Under the pieces are notes generated by a model. That model was not told the DNA's origin and ran no database searches. It was given only the letters and a program-made list of their open reading frames with translations. DNA of 64,000 nt from Nocardia sp. alder85J (GTDB taxonomy: Bacteria; Actinomycetota; Actinomycetes; Mycobacteriales; Mycobacteriaceae). Location: positions 264,149 to 328,148 of the forward strand of contig NZ_JAIUCZ020000011.1 of the NCBI RefSeq assembly GCF_020176955.2. Reading direction: 5' to 3'. Both the position numbers and the translations under genes were made by a program. Below are positions 53,045-62,363 of the stretch, one piece after another. Each line of letters opens with the position of its first letter. The stretch's first letter is position 1.

Positions 53045-54397
53045 GTGATGGGGAAGAATCCCGCGCTGCTGAATCGGGCTCAGATCGCTGTCCTCGAATG
53101 GATCCTGAACGGGTGTCCCGACGGCGTGTTCACCGGCTATGAGCACCGGGCAACTGCCCGCGCCTTGGAGCGCCGTGGTCTGGTCACCGTCAGAGGGAAG
53201 AGCCGGACCTGGACAGCAGCGATCACCGACGCCGGGCGGAAGTGGCATTCGGCACAGCCTGCCGGGCTGCTGCCCGATGAGTCGGACGCAGACCACCTGA
53301 TCGCTCGTGTTCAGGCGGCGGGTGGGCGGCTTGTTCTGGAGAAGGATCACGATATCGTCGCATCTCACGAGCGGCTCGTTGCGATGAGCTTGAAGTCTCC
53401 GGCGCGACCGAGGGGCAAGAAACTGACCATTGTCTCGACAGGGCAATGGGGTTCCGGTCCGAAAGCGGTCGTATTCACCGAACACTTCGACGATCTGATC
53501 GACCCCCGTCCGGTACCCATTCCTGAGCACATCGCAAAGTACCATCCGGCTGTCAAAGCCTATGTGGCAGAAAAGGACTGGCACTTCGTTAGCGAAGACC
53601 ACGTACTGCGCGCAGCACGGATCCTGCAGGCGATCGCCACCGAGGCAGGTGTTCGCGGCATAGATGCCACAACGGCAGCTGCCGCCGGCCAGGATGCGGA
53701 CGTCCGCGGAAGGCGTTTCCTGAGTAATCCTCACCTGGTACTGCAGACACCAGGTGGGCCTTACCGTCTCCAGATCAAGGAGATCTCCGCTTCGGGCGCG
53801 CCACGAGTTGACCCAGGGGCGTGGCGGGAGCGTAAGCGACTGCCTGCGTGGATCAGGCACCGCGATTGGGAGTTCATCGGTACCGGAAAGCTGGAGTTGG
53901 TGGTCGAAGGACGAGGCAGTAGCCGCAACGGCGATCACTATCGTGACGCGAAAACCATCACAGTCGAGGACAAGCTCCCCGAGGTGTTCCGGGCATTCGA
54001 GATCCACAAGCTCCGCGCTGATTGGCAGGAGCAGCAACGCCAGCGTGAGGAGACTCAACGTCAGCATCGCTGGGAAGCGGCGATGGAAGTTGCGAGAGAA
54101 CGCTACTTCGAGCAGGCGCGATGGGAGCACTTCAAGGGCTGCTCAGGCGAATGGCAGGCGGTCAACCGGCACCGCCGATTCCTTGCCGCAGCCAGGATAT
54201 CCGCTGAAGAGTACGATGGCGGCGACCGCGACATTATTGTGCAGCGCCTCGATGATGCCGAACGACACCTGGACAGGCTGGACCCGATCCTCCAGCTATC
54301 ACGTATCGCATCGAGCATACCGGATCCGAAGGCAGAGGACCTCAAACCCTTTCTTCAAGGCTGGAGCCCACATGGGCCGAACGGGTTGCGCTGGTAG
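53045..54397 (+). CDS. winged-helix protein of unknown function, mobile-element type
   Basis: 450 residues. N-terminal winged helix at about 8-72 (AQIAVLEWILNGCP through WTAAITDAGRKWHS). A central domain has YHPAVKAYVAEKDWHFVSED and a helix with RAARILQAIATEAGVRGI, as in actinobacterial mobile-element proteins I cannot name. The C-terminal 100 residues are coiled-coil-like (WQEQQRQREETQRQHRWEA). Start GTG at 53045 or ATG at 53048. GC is moderate, in line with transfer. Possibly a regulator or partition-type protein. Confidence 0.65.
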   Translation: MMGKNPALLNRAQIAVLEWILNGCPDGVFTGYEHRATARALERRGLVTVRGKSRTWTAAITDAGRKWHSAQPAGLLPDESDADHLIARVQAAGGRLVLEKDHDIVASHERLVAMSLKSPARPRGKKLTIVSTGQWGSGPKAVVFTEHFDDLIDPRPVPIPEHIAKYHPAVKAYVAEKDWHFVSEDHVLRAARILQAIATEAGVRGIDATTAAAAGQDADVRGRRFLSNPHLVLQTPGGPYRLQIKEISASGAPRVDPGAWRERKRLPAWIRHRDWEFIGTGKLELVVEGRGSSRNGDHYRDAKTITVEDKLPEVFRAFEIHKLRADWQEQQRQREETQRQHRWEAAMEVARERYFEQARWEHFKGCSGEWQAVNRHRRFLAAARISAEEYDGGDRDIIVQRLDDAERHLDRLDPILQLSRIASSIPDPKAEDLKPFLQGWSPHGPNGLRW

Positions 54398-54491
54398 TAG
54401 TATTCACGTAGACCGCTGCAACTCAATATAATTGAGCCTTCTTCAGTGGCTTGCGCAGCCATTTGACCGCGCTCGCCGATTGTCGTTGAAT

Positions 54492-55802
54492 TCACAGCGA
54501 AAAAAGCGATAGTTGCTCTTGGTCGGGCACCTGGCGGCGGGAAGTTGATTGAGCCTGGGTGGGCGCTGAAGGCGTAGTCCGTCGAGACGTCTTGGCAGTC
54601 GGCCGAGGTTGAACACTGAATGGCTGGGTGTGTGCCCGCCGTGACTGATCGCTGTTTGGTATCGCGGTGGACTGCGACGCGCAGGTGGGGATATCATCGG
54701 CAACCGTACGTGAAGAGAGTTGTTGGCCGCAGTGGATGCACTGTACCAGTTGCTGTTTCGCGTTCGGGCGCCGGAGTTGTGGTGCATCTTCGTAGGCGAT
54801 TACATGGCCGACGTTCATGAACCGATTCTGAAGTTCGATCCAATGCAGTTGAGTGATTGCGGCCATGTCGATGGATGGGCGAGGCTTCGCTGGAGAAACG
54901 ACTTTTTCACCAAAGGACGAGACGGATTCTGTCCAGTGTGTGCGCTTGTCCGGGTCGTGATCCTGCTCCGAGCTTCTGAGCACTCGGTTGTTTTCGTGTA
55001 CGAACTCCACAGCCAATTCTTCCTTCAGGGCTGTAGGGATCGGGATGCCCTGCGAGGTCAGAGTGAGCTCGTCCAGCGAGCACCGGAGCGGTATCAGCTC
55101 ATCGTGCATGCATGGCGGCAAGTGCCGGACCCGATGGAAGATGTCGTCCTGAGTTGCTGGGTCGGGCCATAGAGTTCGATGTGGCGCGCCCACGAACAAG
55201 GTGACGGATTGTTGGTCAGGGTCGAAGGTCCACAGCTGCTGTCGAGGGTCGCCATCGCTGAGGACGATCCGGTGCGGTCGGATATCGGGGCGCCACAGCC
55301 AGACGTCGACCACGCCGTTGTGCTGGTAGTCACGGTGCCGGTTGACCCACTCGGCGTCGGACAGCGGATAGCCCTGGATCTCGATGGCGACCTTGTGCCC
55401 GTCGGCGAACACCATATGGACATCGGCACGGCGTTCGTGATTCGGTAACCACACCTCGTTGCGGACGTCTACCACGCCAGGTTGCCTCCGTGCCCATGCT
55501 GCCAGCATCGACTTGCTGGTCAGATGCCACATAGTCTCGGGGTTGTGCCGTCCTTCGGGCGGTGCGCAGCCTGAAGGGTGAGCGAAATGCGGTCGGCGTT
55601 GGCCGGCTACTCGGGCCTTGACGACGACGGAAACCCGGCGGTCGCGTTCGGCGTAGCAGAGAGCACATACCAGTGTCCGGTCACCGCTGAAGCTCTTTGC
55701 TCTAAGTTCTTGCACGCGTGGGTCGGCCGGATCCGTTGGCATGCAGACGTATTGCCCACATGTCAAATCGAGCGCGACCACGAGCTGTTCGGAGGAACCC
55801 AC
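54492..55802 (-). CDS. CoiA-like nuclease with C-terminal sliding-clamp motif
   Basis: 436 residues. N-terminal CoiA-type part with a Cys pair (LVCALCYAERDRR) and RRPHFAHPSG. PD-(D/E)xK nuclease core: ERRADVHMVFADGHKVAIEI-Q followed by YPLSDAEWVNRHRDY, so Asp and the Glu-x-Gln pair are present. The C-terminal third has a second Cys pair (CIHCGQQL), a low-complexity stretch, and ends QEQLSLFSL, where QLSLF matches the canonical beta-clamp-binding pentapeptide. CoiA is a competence protein, but here the mobile setting suggests defence or element processing. Start GTG at 55802. Confidence 0.75.
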   Translation of the reverse strand: MGSSEQLVVALDLTCGQYVCMPTDPADPRVQELRAKSFSGDRTLVCALCYAERDRRVSVVVKARVAGQRRPHFAHPSGCAPPEGRHNPETMWHLTSKSMLAAWARRQPGVVDVRNEVWLPNHERRADVHMVFADGHKVAIEIQGYPLSDAEWVNRHRDYQHNGVVDVWLWRPDIRPHRIVLSDGDPRQQLWTFDPDQQSVTLFVGAPHRTLWPDPATQDDIFHRVRHLPPCMHDELIPLRCSLDELTLTSQGIPIPTALKEELAVEFVHENNRVLRSSEQDHDPDKRTHWTESVSSFGEKVVSPAKPRPSIDMAAITQLHWIELQNRFMNVGHVIAYEDAPQLRRPNAKQQLVQCIHCGQQLSSRTVADDIPTCASQSTAIPNSDQSRRAHTQPFSVQPRPTAKTSRRTTPSAPTQAQSTSRRQVPDQEQLSLFSL

Positions 55803-56347
55803 CTTGGAACACCTCTATCGAATAGGATGGCGGGCCATCCGGCGATGGCCGGAAGGCTTTGGCGGGCTTCGCTATTCGAAGAGGTATGAGTTTCGGCGGG
55901 TGTGAGTAGAGGAGCCTCGAACGGCTGATGTCAGTACGAATATGTATCGCCGAGTATGTTCAGGGTGGGGTTGTTCATGCTGCGTGGCCCGCATCACCAG
56001 GATAGGGACATCTGGGGCGGTTGTCGACATCCGTTGTGGGCGGACTCATTTCGACAACGGGCTCGCTGATTGCCTGCTCCTGAGGTATGGGATGACGGCA
56101 TAGTTGGTGGATGGAGGATGAGCAGGAACACGGATCGACGGTCTCGGTGCCGGGAGCGCGCGAGATCGACATCGATCCGCCGGTTCGCGTTCGCGCCGAG
56201 GGAATTTTGACAAATCAGTTGCTGTAACGGCCTGAGTTGCAAACGTCGGCGTTGGCATCTGGTATTGGCGGCTGGCCACTCGATGGCGACGAGGATAGGC
56301 TACTGAAACGCAACTGAAAATGACGCATGGTCAGCGTCGATCTGCCA
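55803..56347. other. 545-bp gap before the Kiwa genes, no gene supported
   Basis: Contains the CoiA-like promoter and the inverted repeat GGCCAT-CCGGCG-ATGGCC (55833-55850). Short frames on both strands are weak. GC falls from left to right, toward the Kiwa genes. Confidence 0.45.
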
Positions 56348-57238
56348 CTACCGTCGAGCCTTTCGAGTCGCGGCATACTGTTCTCCGGAAAAGTCCCCGG
56401 TCCATAAATCTTCATTTAGGAGTAACAGGACATCCCGTTCGGTATCTTTATTTAAAATGAGTTGGTTTCCATCCATCAACTTTTCCGGATCGAGTCCGCG
56501 ACTCTCCATCTTTTCTCGCAACACATCATCAGTAAGCTGATGTAAATATTCACTCTTCAAAATACTCTGCACGCGCCGCCTCATGACAGACGTTTGCCGA
56601 AGTCGATTGGATAGCCATTCGACACTTTCTGCCGATATCGGCAGGGCCTTACCTAAACTCTCGGCCCACTCGGATGTCTTGGCCAGCACAGCCTCACTCT
56701 CCTTGAATAAAGTCTCAAAATTCTTTTGATGGAGGATGTGCACCTGACTCGGCCTAATTATCACGTCGTAAAATGTATCGAATGCGAGTAGCGGCTTTTC
56801 TACGCGCGTCAGAGTTTGGTCAAACAAAGCGACCAGACTTTTCTTCGCCAACTGCACCGGGTTACCTTTTCTGACGAATGCAGTAAGCTTATCGGGATCA
56901 TTTCCTATAACAAGTGCATAGAGCGCTATCGAGTGACTTCGGAGATCGTCATCGATAGCTTGTGACAATGAGGCTGCCTTGAAAATTGTGTCGAGAAGTG
57001 CCGTATCCAGCAGCTCTTCACGATCGGTGTCGAGATACGAGCACTCATCGTCTTGCTCGTCGCTTGGGTCGTATCGACGTCCTTCGGTACTATCGATCTT
57101 GTTGAGCGCCTCCATCGCGTATCGACGCAGACTGGATGTGACATCCCCGCCGGCTTTCAGTGCGCGTCCATGTGCGTTGCGGCCGGAACGCCATGCAACT
57201 ACCAGTGTGGCCGTGTCTTCGTTACCAAACTCAAGCAT
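56348..57238 (-). CDS. kwaB: Kiwa system protein KwaB (DUF4868)
   Basis: 296 residues. The C-terminal DUF4868 region is recognisable: a strand with KPLLAFDTFYDVII, then VHILHQKNFETLFKESEAV, the helical region and the final LLNEDLWTGDFSGEQYAAT. It works with KwaA; in Kiwa the cytoplasmic KwaB acts on phage DNA after the membrane protein senses infection. Its ATG (57236-57238) overlaps the kwaA stop by eight bases, so the pair is translated together. GC content is far below that of the chromosome, a sign of transfer. The start is set by that overlap. Confidence 0.85.
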   Translation of the reverse strand: MLEFGNEDTATLVVAWRSGRNAHGRALKAGGDVTSSLRRYAMEALNKIDSTEGRRYDPSDEQDDECSYLDTDREELLDTALLDTIFKAASLSQAIDDDLRSHSIALYALVIGNDPDKLTAFVRKGNPVQLAKKSLVALFDQTLTRVEKPLLAFDTFYDVIIRPSQVHILHQKNFETLFKESEAVLAKTSEWAESLGKALPISAESVEWLSNRLRQTSVMRRRVQSILKSEYLHQLTDDVLREKMESRGLDPEKLMDGNQLILNKDTERDVLLLLNEDLWTGDFSGEQYAATRKARR

Positions 57239-57758
57239 TGTCAATGCCGGTATGCCCCTTTCGTCCCGTTCGATCAACGAGGACCCCGTCTCGAAATCGA
57301 GTCGCGGCCACGGATTGACCGATCTCGATCTTACGCCGGGTAATGAGATATGCTTCCAGACCGTTACTGTCAGTGATCTGCAGTACCCGATAGCCGAGAA
57401 TGTACAGCATAGGGTTGATTTGGACCAGAGAAGAATGAAGGTAGATCGCTGCCGAAACAACGATGAAGGCGCAGTATGCAAGGATGTCTCGTAGATTCGG
57501 TGTGGTGACCGTTACGAATGGGAGCAGATAGGCACCCAGATATGCTCCGGCCTCCGTGCCAGCGTCTTTCACTTGCTGCAGGCGGTGTATCCCAGGTGTC
57601 GCTCGAGCATCGAGGACAAGCAGCAGTATCAGTGAGGTTGCTCCAAGTAGCGCCAGGATCGCACATCCCGCAAGGAGTGTGAGCGGCTGAAATCGGATCG
57701 CGAGCAGGGCAAACAACGGCGCATAACCCGACAAGAAAAGCAAAGGCTTGCCTAGCAT
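57231..57758 (-). CDS. kwaA: Kiwa system membrane protein KwaA
   Basis: 175 residues with about four membrane helices: PLLFLSGYAPLFALLAIRF, LLAGCAILALLGATSLILLL, AGAYLGAYLLPFVTV and ILAYCAFIVVSAAIYLHSSL. It ends in a cytoplasmic part with INPMLYILGYRVLQI and ITRRKIEIG, as in KwaA. In Kiwa it senses phage infection at the membrane. ATG at 57758 follows GGGGGG. It lies just upstream of the hsdR stop on the same strand, so it is adjacent to the restriction operon but probably has its own promoter. Confidence 0.83.
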   Translation of the reverse strand: MLGKPLLFLSGYAPLFALLAIRFQPLTLLAGCAILALLGATSLILLLVLDARATPGIHRLQQVKDAGTEAGAYLGAYLLPFVTVTTPNLRDILAYCAFIVVSAAIYLHSSLVQINPMLYILGYRVLQITDSNGLEAYLITRRKIEIGQSVAATRFRDGVLVDRTGRKGHTGIDNA

Positions 57759-57975
57759 GGTTCCCCCCGGCAGGTTGGTTTCCCGGCACTCGTCGTTGAG
57801 TCTGCCGCAGAGGACCGACACGAACGCCTGGTGTCAGGTACCCCCGTCGACATATCGGGCGCCGCTACACCCGAGGGCCGCGCCGTCACCGGATGGTGCA
57901 GCAGCACCACCAGCGGGCAGTTCACGGTAGTCCAAGCAGCCGGCGCCTGCCGGGATCCACATGACCAGAGACTGC

Positions 57976-60900
57976 TCACACATCTGTCTGCTGATCGAGC
58001 GCGGCCTCGTAGAAGGCGTCTGCGAGCGCAATTATGACAGCGCTGATGCCAGGGCCGTCGCTGAAGAAGTAGTCGGCCATGGTGTTGTGGGCCTCCTGGT
58101 TGTCGATGACCGCGTCAGTGACCGCTGCTTGGAAGTCCTGCGATTCCATGAACTGCTTCTTCGAGTTCACCTTGGTCTGGTTGACCAAGTCTGGGTAGGC
58201 GAGCAGCCGCTGCACCAAGCCTTGCACGAACTCACGGACCTGCGATGCGGTGAACGATTCGGCGCCGAAGAGGTCGTTCATCTTGTCGATGACTACCTGC
58301 AGTGCGACATACTTCGGCTCTTTCCGGGTGCCGGTGCCCGCGGCGCCGATGCCCTTGAGCTCACCGTCACCGGTCAGCGAGATGTCGACCGCAGTCCCCT
58401 TGGTGTGCTTGACCCCGACCAGGACCACGTCGGAAAGATCGACCTCCGCGGCCCAGGAGGAGTCCGCGATGACCTTCTCCAGCAGCCGCAGAAAGATCGA
58501 TAGCATCTCCATGTACGGGTCGCCATAGTCGACGATTTGGCTCATGAAGTCGTAGAGCCGGACGTAGGTGGAGACGTCCTTGCGGAACAGGTCGAGGGTG
58601 TTGAGGGTGACTTTGTCGTCGGCCTCGATCGCTGCCGCGTAGCGGCGGGCGAAGTCGTTCTTGGCCGGGCTGATCGCGGCCGAGAGCGCGTTGTTGCCCT
58701 TGCGAGTGACCCACAGTTCGGCGACCTCACGAACCTGTTCCGGCGTATAGATCCCGGCCTGGGCGAGCTTTGTGGCGAGGTGGACGACAACGTATGGATC
58801 GGTCTCCATCTCCAGGGCGGCATTAGTGAAGTACGGCTCGAACGCAGCCTGGATATCTTCAGGCTCGTTCACGAAGTCGATGACGAACGTCTTGCGCTTC
58901 TGCTCCCCACCCGCAGTACGATGGGTGCGATTGAGCCGGGAAAGCGTCTGCACGGCAGTAACGCCAGAGAGCTTCTTGTCGACGTACATCGCTGAGAGCA
59001 GCGGCTGGTCGAACCCTGTCTGGAACTTGTTGGCGACTAGCATGATCTTGTACGTCGCACCCTTGAAGGCGGCGGCCAGGTCTGAGCCGGCGCCAGGGTT
59101 CAGGTTAACCTCGGTGAACTCGTCGTCCTTGCTCGGCTGCGGCCCCCAGTCTGAAGCCCACTTCTCGTCCTCAGCCATCGTCACCGAGCCGGAGAAGGCG
59201 ACCAAGGTGCGGTAGTTGTATGAGGCGTCCATCGCGGCCCGTTTGGCGATGTAGACATCGATCGCTTTCTTGTATTTCACCGCAGCCTTGCGCGAGTCGG
59301 TCACGACCATCGCCTTCGCCTTGCCCTCCAACAGGTGGGCGACGTTGGCGTGGAAGTGCTCGACGATGATCTGCACCTTCTGGCTGATGTTGGTCGGATG
59401 CAGTTTCACCCATCGCATCAGCCCCTTACGTGCCGCGACCTCCTCCACCTCGCCGTCGCCGCTCTCGGCCTTGCCGGCGATCTTCAGTGCGGTGTCGTAG
59501 GTCTGGTAGCCCTTGAGCACGTCGAGGATGTAGCCCTCCTCGATCGCCTGCCGCATCGAGTAGAGGTGGAACTCGACCGGCTTGCCGTCAGGACCTTTGC
59601 GGCCGAAGAGCTCCAGGGTCTTGTTCTTCGGTGTCGCGGTGAATGCGAAGTAGGAGATGTTCTCCGATTCGGCCCGCTCGGTCATCTCCGAGGCCAGGAT
59701 CGCCTCGACGTCGACCGCACCGCCCTCCTCGATCTCCTTGAGCTCTTCCGCGGTCAGCACAGCCTTGAGCTTGGAGGAGATCTGGCCGGACTGTGAGGAG
59801 TGCGCCTCGTCCGCGATCACCGCGAACCGGCGCCCCCTCAACGACGAGTCGGCCCGGATCTCGTCGAGGGTGAACGGGAACGTCTGCACCGTCACCGCGA
59901 TGATCAGTTCCCCGTTCTTCAAAGCTGTTGCCAGCAGCCCGGATTTCGACTTCGCTCCCGCTTTGCGAACATCCTCCAGGCTGATCGTGGCCACGATCTT
60001 CCCCGACCCGTCGATCTGCCGGATCGCCTCCTGCAGCTGCCCGTCAAGCACGGTGCGGTCCACGACCACGATCACCGAGTCGAAGACCTTCTCGTCCCTC
60101 ACGTGCAGCCGCGCTAGTCGATGCGCGGTCCAGGCGATGGTGTTCGTTTTCCCCGACCCTGCCGAGTGCTCGATCAGATAGCGATGCCCCACCCCCTCCT
60201 CGCTCACTCCAGCCACGATGTTCGTCACGGCCTCCCACTGGTGAAACCGAGGGAACAGCATGCTCGTACGCCGCACCGACGTCCCAGTTGCAACATCCCA
60301 CTCCTGCTTGGTCTCCACGATCATCAGCCGGCCGATGATATTGAGCCAGGCATCCTTCTCCCAGACCCGATCCCACAGGTACGCCGTTGCCGACTTTCCC
60401 TCGGCACCAGGCGGGTTGCCCGCACCACCATCGTGACCGATGTTGAACGGCAGGAACTGCGTCTTCTCCCCCTCAAGTCGGGTGGTCATCGCAGCCAGAT
60501 CGTTCGAAACCGCGAAATGCACCAGCGCGCGATGCCCGAACGACAACAGCGGCTCCGACCGCCCGTTGGTCAGCGGATGCCGGCTCTTGCGGTACTGATT
60601 GATCGCGTCATCGAGGGACTGGGTGAAGTCGGTCTTCAACTCGACGGTGGCGACCGGCAGCCCGTTGACGAAGAAGACCAGATCGATGCTGCGCTGGTCA
60701 GCGGTGGAGAAATGCACCTGCCGCATCACCCGCACCCGCATCGCCGCGTACTGCTCGTTGGTGGTCGCGTTCAGGCTGGTCTCGGGGCGGAACTGGGCCA
60801 TCTTTAGTCGGCCACCGCCGATGTAGTGCACCCCGTTGCGCAGGATATTCAACGTCCCTCCGCCGTGTTCGAGAGGCTTGTCGAGCGCCGTGGTCAGCAC

Positions 60901-61110
60901 GTCGAGGAACTTCGCCTTCGAGCCTGCGGCTTTCAAAGCCTTCTCGTACGCCGGCTGCTGGGTCTGTTCCAGCCAAGCGAACAGATCCTCGGGGAAGAAC
61001 GCCCGCTCCCGATCGTAGCCGGCGTCGTCCGCCGAGTACAGCCACCCGTGGGCGTTCAAATACGCACAGATCTCGGACTCGAAGACAGCCTCGTTGTGGT
61101 CGGCTATCAC
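57976..61110 (-). CDS. hsdR: type I restriction enzyme, restriction subunit HsdR
   Basis: 1044 residues. An N-terminal PD-(D/E)xK nuclease has DLVFFVNGLPVATVELKT at about 140-160. The helicase motor has EHSAGSGKTNTIAW (Walker A, about 315), ADEAHSSQSG (about 432) and FAFTATPKN. It cuts unmethylated DNA after translocating. GTG at 61110 follows AGGAG five bases upstream and overlaps the hsdS stop (GTGA). It completes the hsdM-hsdS-hsdR operon. Confidence 0.93.
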   Translation of the reverse strand: MIADHNEAVFESEICAYLNAHGWLYSADDAGYDRERAFFPEDLFAWLEQTQQPAYEKALKAAGSKAKFLDVLTTALDKPLEHGGGTLNILRNGVHYIGGGRLKMAQFRPETSLNATTNEQYAAMRVRVMRQVHFSTADQRSIDLVFFVNGLPVATVELKTDFTQSLDDAINQYRKSRHPLTNGRSEPLLSFGHRALVHFAVSNDLAAMTTRLEGEKTQFLPFNIGHDGGAGNPPGAEGKSATAYLWDRVWEKDAWLNIIGRLMIVETKQEWDVATGTSVRRTSMLFPRFHQWEAVTNIVAGVSEEGVGHRYLIEHSAGSGKTNTIAWTAHRLARLHVRDEKVFDSVIVVVDRTVLDGQLQEAIRQIDGSGKIVATISLEDVRKAGAKSKSGLLATALKNGELIIAVTVQTFPFTLDEIRADSSLRGRRFAVIADEAHSSQSGQISSKLKAVLTAEELKEIEEGGAVDVEAILASEMTERAESENISYFAFTATPKNKTLELFGRKGPDGKPVEFHLYSMRQAIEEGYILDVLKGYQTYDTALKIAGKAESGDGEVEEVAARKGLMRWVKLHPTNISQKVQIIVEHFHANVAHLLEGKAKAMVVTDSRKAAVKYKKAIDVYIAKRAAMDASYNYRTLVAFSGSVTMAEDEKWASDWGPQPSKDDEFTEVNLNPGAGSDLAAAFKGATYKIMLVANKFQTGFDQPLLSAMYVDKKLSGVTAVQTLSRLNRTHRTAGGEQKRKTFVIDFVNEPEDIQAAFEPYFTNAALEMETDPYVVVHLATKLAQAGIYTPEQVREVAELWVTRKGNNALSAAISPAKNDFARRYAAAIEADDKVTLNTLDLFRKDVSTYVRLYDFMSQIVDYGDPYMEMLSIFLRLLEKVIADSSWAAEVDLSDVVLVGVKHTKGTAVDISLTGDGELKGIGAAGTGTRKEPKYVALQVVIDKMNDLFGAESFTASQVREFVQGLVQRLLAYPDLVNQTKVNSKKQFMESQDFQAAVTDAVIDNQEAHNTMADYFFSDGPGISAVIIALADAFYEAALDQQTDV

Positions 61111-62363
61111 ATCATCTCCTGCACGTCGATCTGACCAGTCACCGCCGCCGTGATCAACGCCGACCGACGCTCGCGGGCGAGCTCGATGAACCGCCGCGTC
61201 TCGGCGATCAGCGCGTCGATCTTCGCGGTTTGCTCGTCGAGGTATGTCGCAATGGCCTGCTGCTCGTCGAGTGGCGGGAGATGAAGTTCGATTTCCCTCA
61301 GCTTCTCGCCAGTGAGGTGAACGAATGAGACCGACCCGTAATGATTGGCGTAGTAGGCAGACTCGTAGAGGCGGAGCATCGACCAATATACGAACCGAGC
61401 ATCCACCCGTGGCCCGACCCGCAGGCGGTTGACGGTCTTCTGGAAGGCGATCCCCGGTGCCGACTCGACCATGAACCCTGGACGACCCACCGTGGCGCCG
61501 CCCTCGATTAAGAGAACGTCGCCCGCGCGGAGGTCGAAAACTTCCATCTCTGCGTCGGAAAACGGCATCTCGTTGAGGTCCACGAGGTTCACAGAGCCGT
61601 CTGCACGAACATCCGCCGCCCGGACGTACGCCCTTGGCTGGTCTCCATCGCGTATCGCACGGCCCGCGTCGAGCATCTTCCCCAGGCTGGTCTCACCGAT
61701 GTGCTTGATCCTGTGACATGTCCATGAGTCGGTCGGCGCCAAGGCTGATGAGATGACTGCTGCCCGCCGTTCGCTGAGCATCCCGATCAGCTGCTGCTGC
61801 TCCTCGATAAGCGTGTCGATACGGGCGGTCTCGCGGTCGAGGTAGTCGGCGATTGCGCACTGCTCGTCCAGCGGAGGAACAAGCCACGGCGCGTCGGCCA
61901 ACTCTTCGCGGTTGACCTTCGGCATCTTGACGCGCATTGAGATGATCGTCGCAAATGTGTGGAACGGCCGCGCCAAGAAGTAGTAGAGAGCGAATCGCGG
62001 CTCGACCTTATCGGCGAATGATATGCCGTACATATCGGCGCTGCATAGCGCTTCCGTCTCAGCGATCGCCGCCTTGTTGAGCGCTGGCCGGATCTTCGAA
62101 TACACGAGTTGTCCCTGCGCGACGAGGTACTTACCGCTGTCGGCGCCCTGCTCTTCTGCCGTTTCGACGCCGATGATTTTGCCCGTGTTGCTCTCGATGT
62201 GGTTGGGAGCAATCAGCGTCATCCTGCTCCACGGCTCTTCGCGAGGGTCTACCTGCCCGCCGTTGATCACCGCCTCAAAGCGGAAACGGCTGACCTCCCA
62301 ATGCGCTGGCACCTCGCCCAGCCACGGGGAGTTTGTTGGCTTCATCTCAGCATAGAACTTCAT
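61107..62363 (-). CDS. hsdS: type I restriction enzyme, specificity subunit HsdS
   Basis: 418 residues. Two target-recognition domains with the repeated conserved helix: LPPLDEQQAIATYLDEQTAK near the C-terminus and VPPLDEQCAIADYLDRETAR in the middle. The first domain begins after GEVPAHWEVSRFRF. It sets the bipartite recognition sequence for the HsdM/HsdR complex. The ATG overlaps the hsdM stop by one base (TGATG). Confidence 0.92.
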   Translation of the reverse strand: MKFYAEMKPTNSPWLGEVPAHWEVSRFRFEAVINGGQVDPREEPWSRMTLIAPNHIESNTGKIIGVETAEEQGADSGKYLVAQGQLVYSKIRPALNKAAIAETEALCSADMYGISFADKVEPRFALYYFLARPFHTFATIISMRVKMPKVNREELADAPWLVPPLDEQCAIADYLDRETARIDTLIEEQQQLIGMLSERRAAVISSALAPTDSWTCHRIKHIGETSLGKMLDAGRAIRDGDQPRAYVRAADVRADGSVNLVDLNEMPFSDAEMEVFDLRAGDVLLIEGGATVGRPGFMVESAPGIAFQKTVNRLRVGPRVDARFVYWSMLRLYESAYYANHYGSVSFVHLTGEKLREIELHLPPLDEQQAIATYLDEQTAKIDALIAETRRFIELARERRSALITAAVTGQIDVQEMM

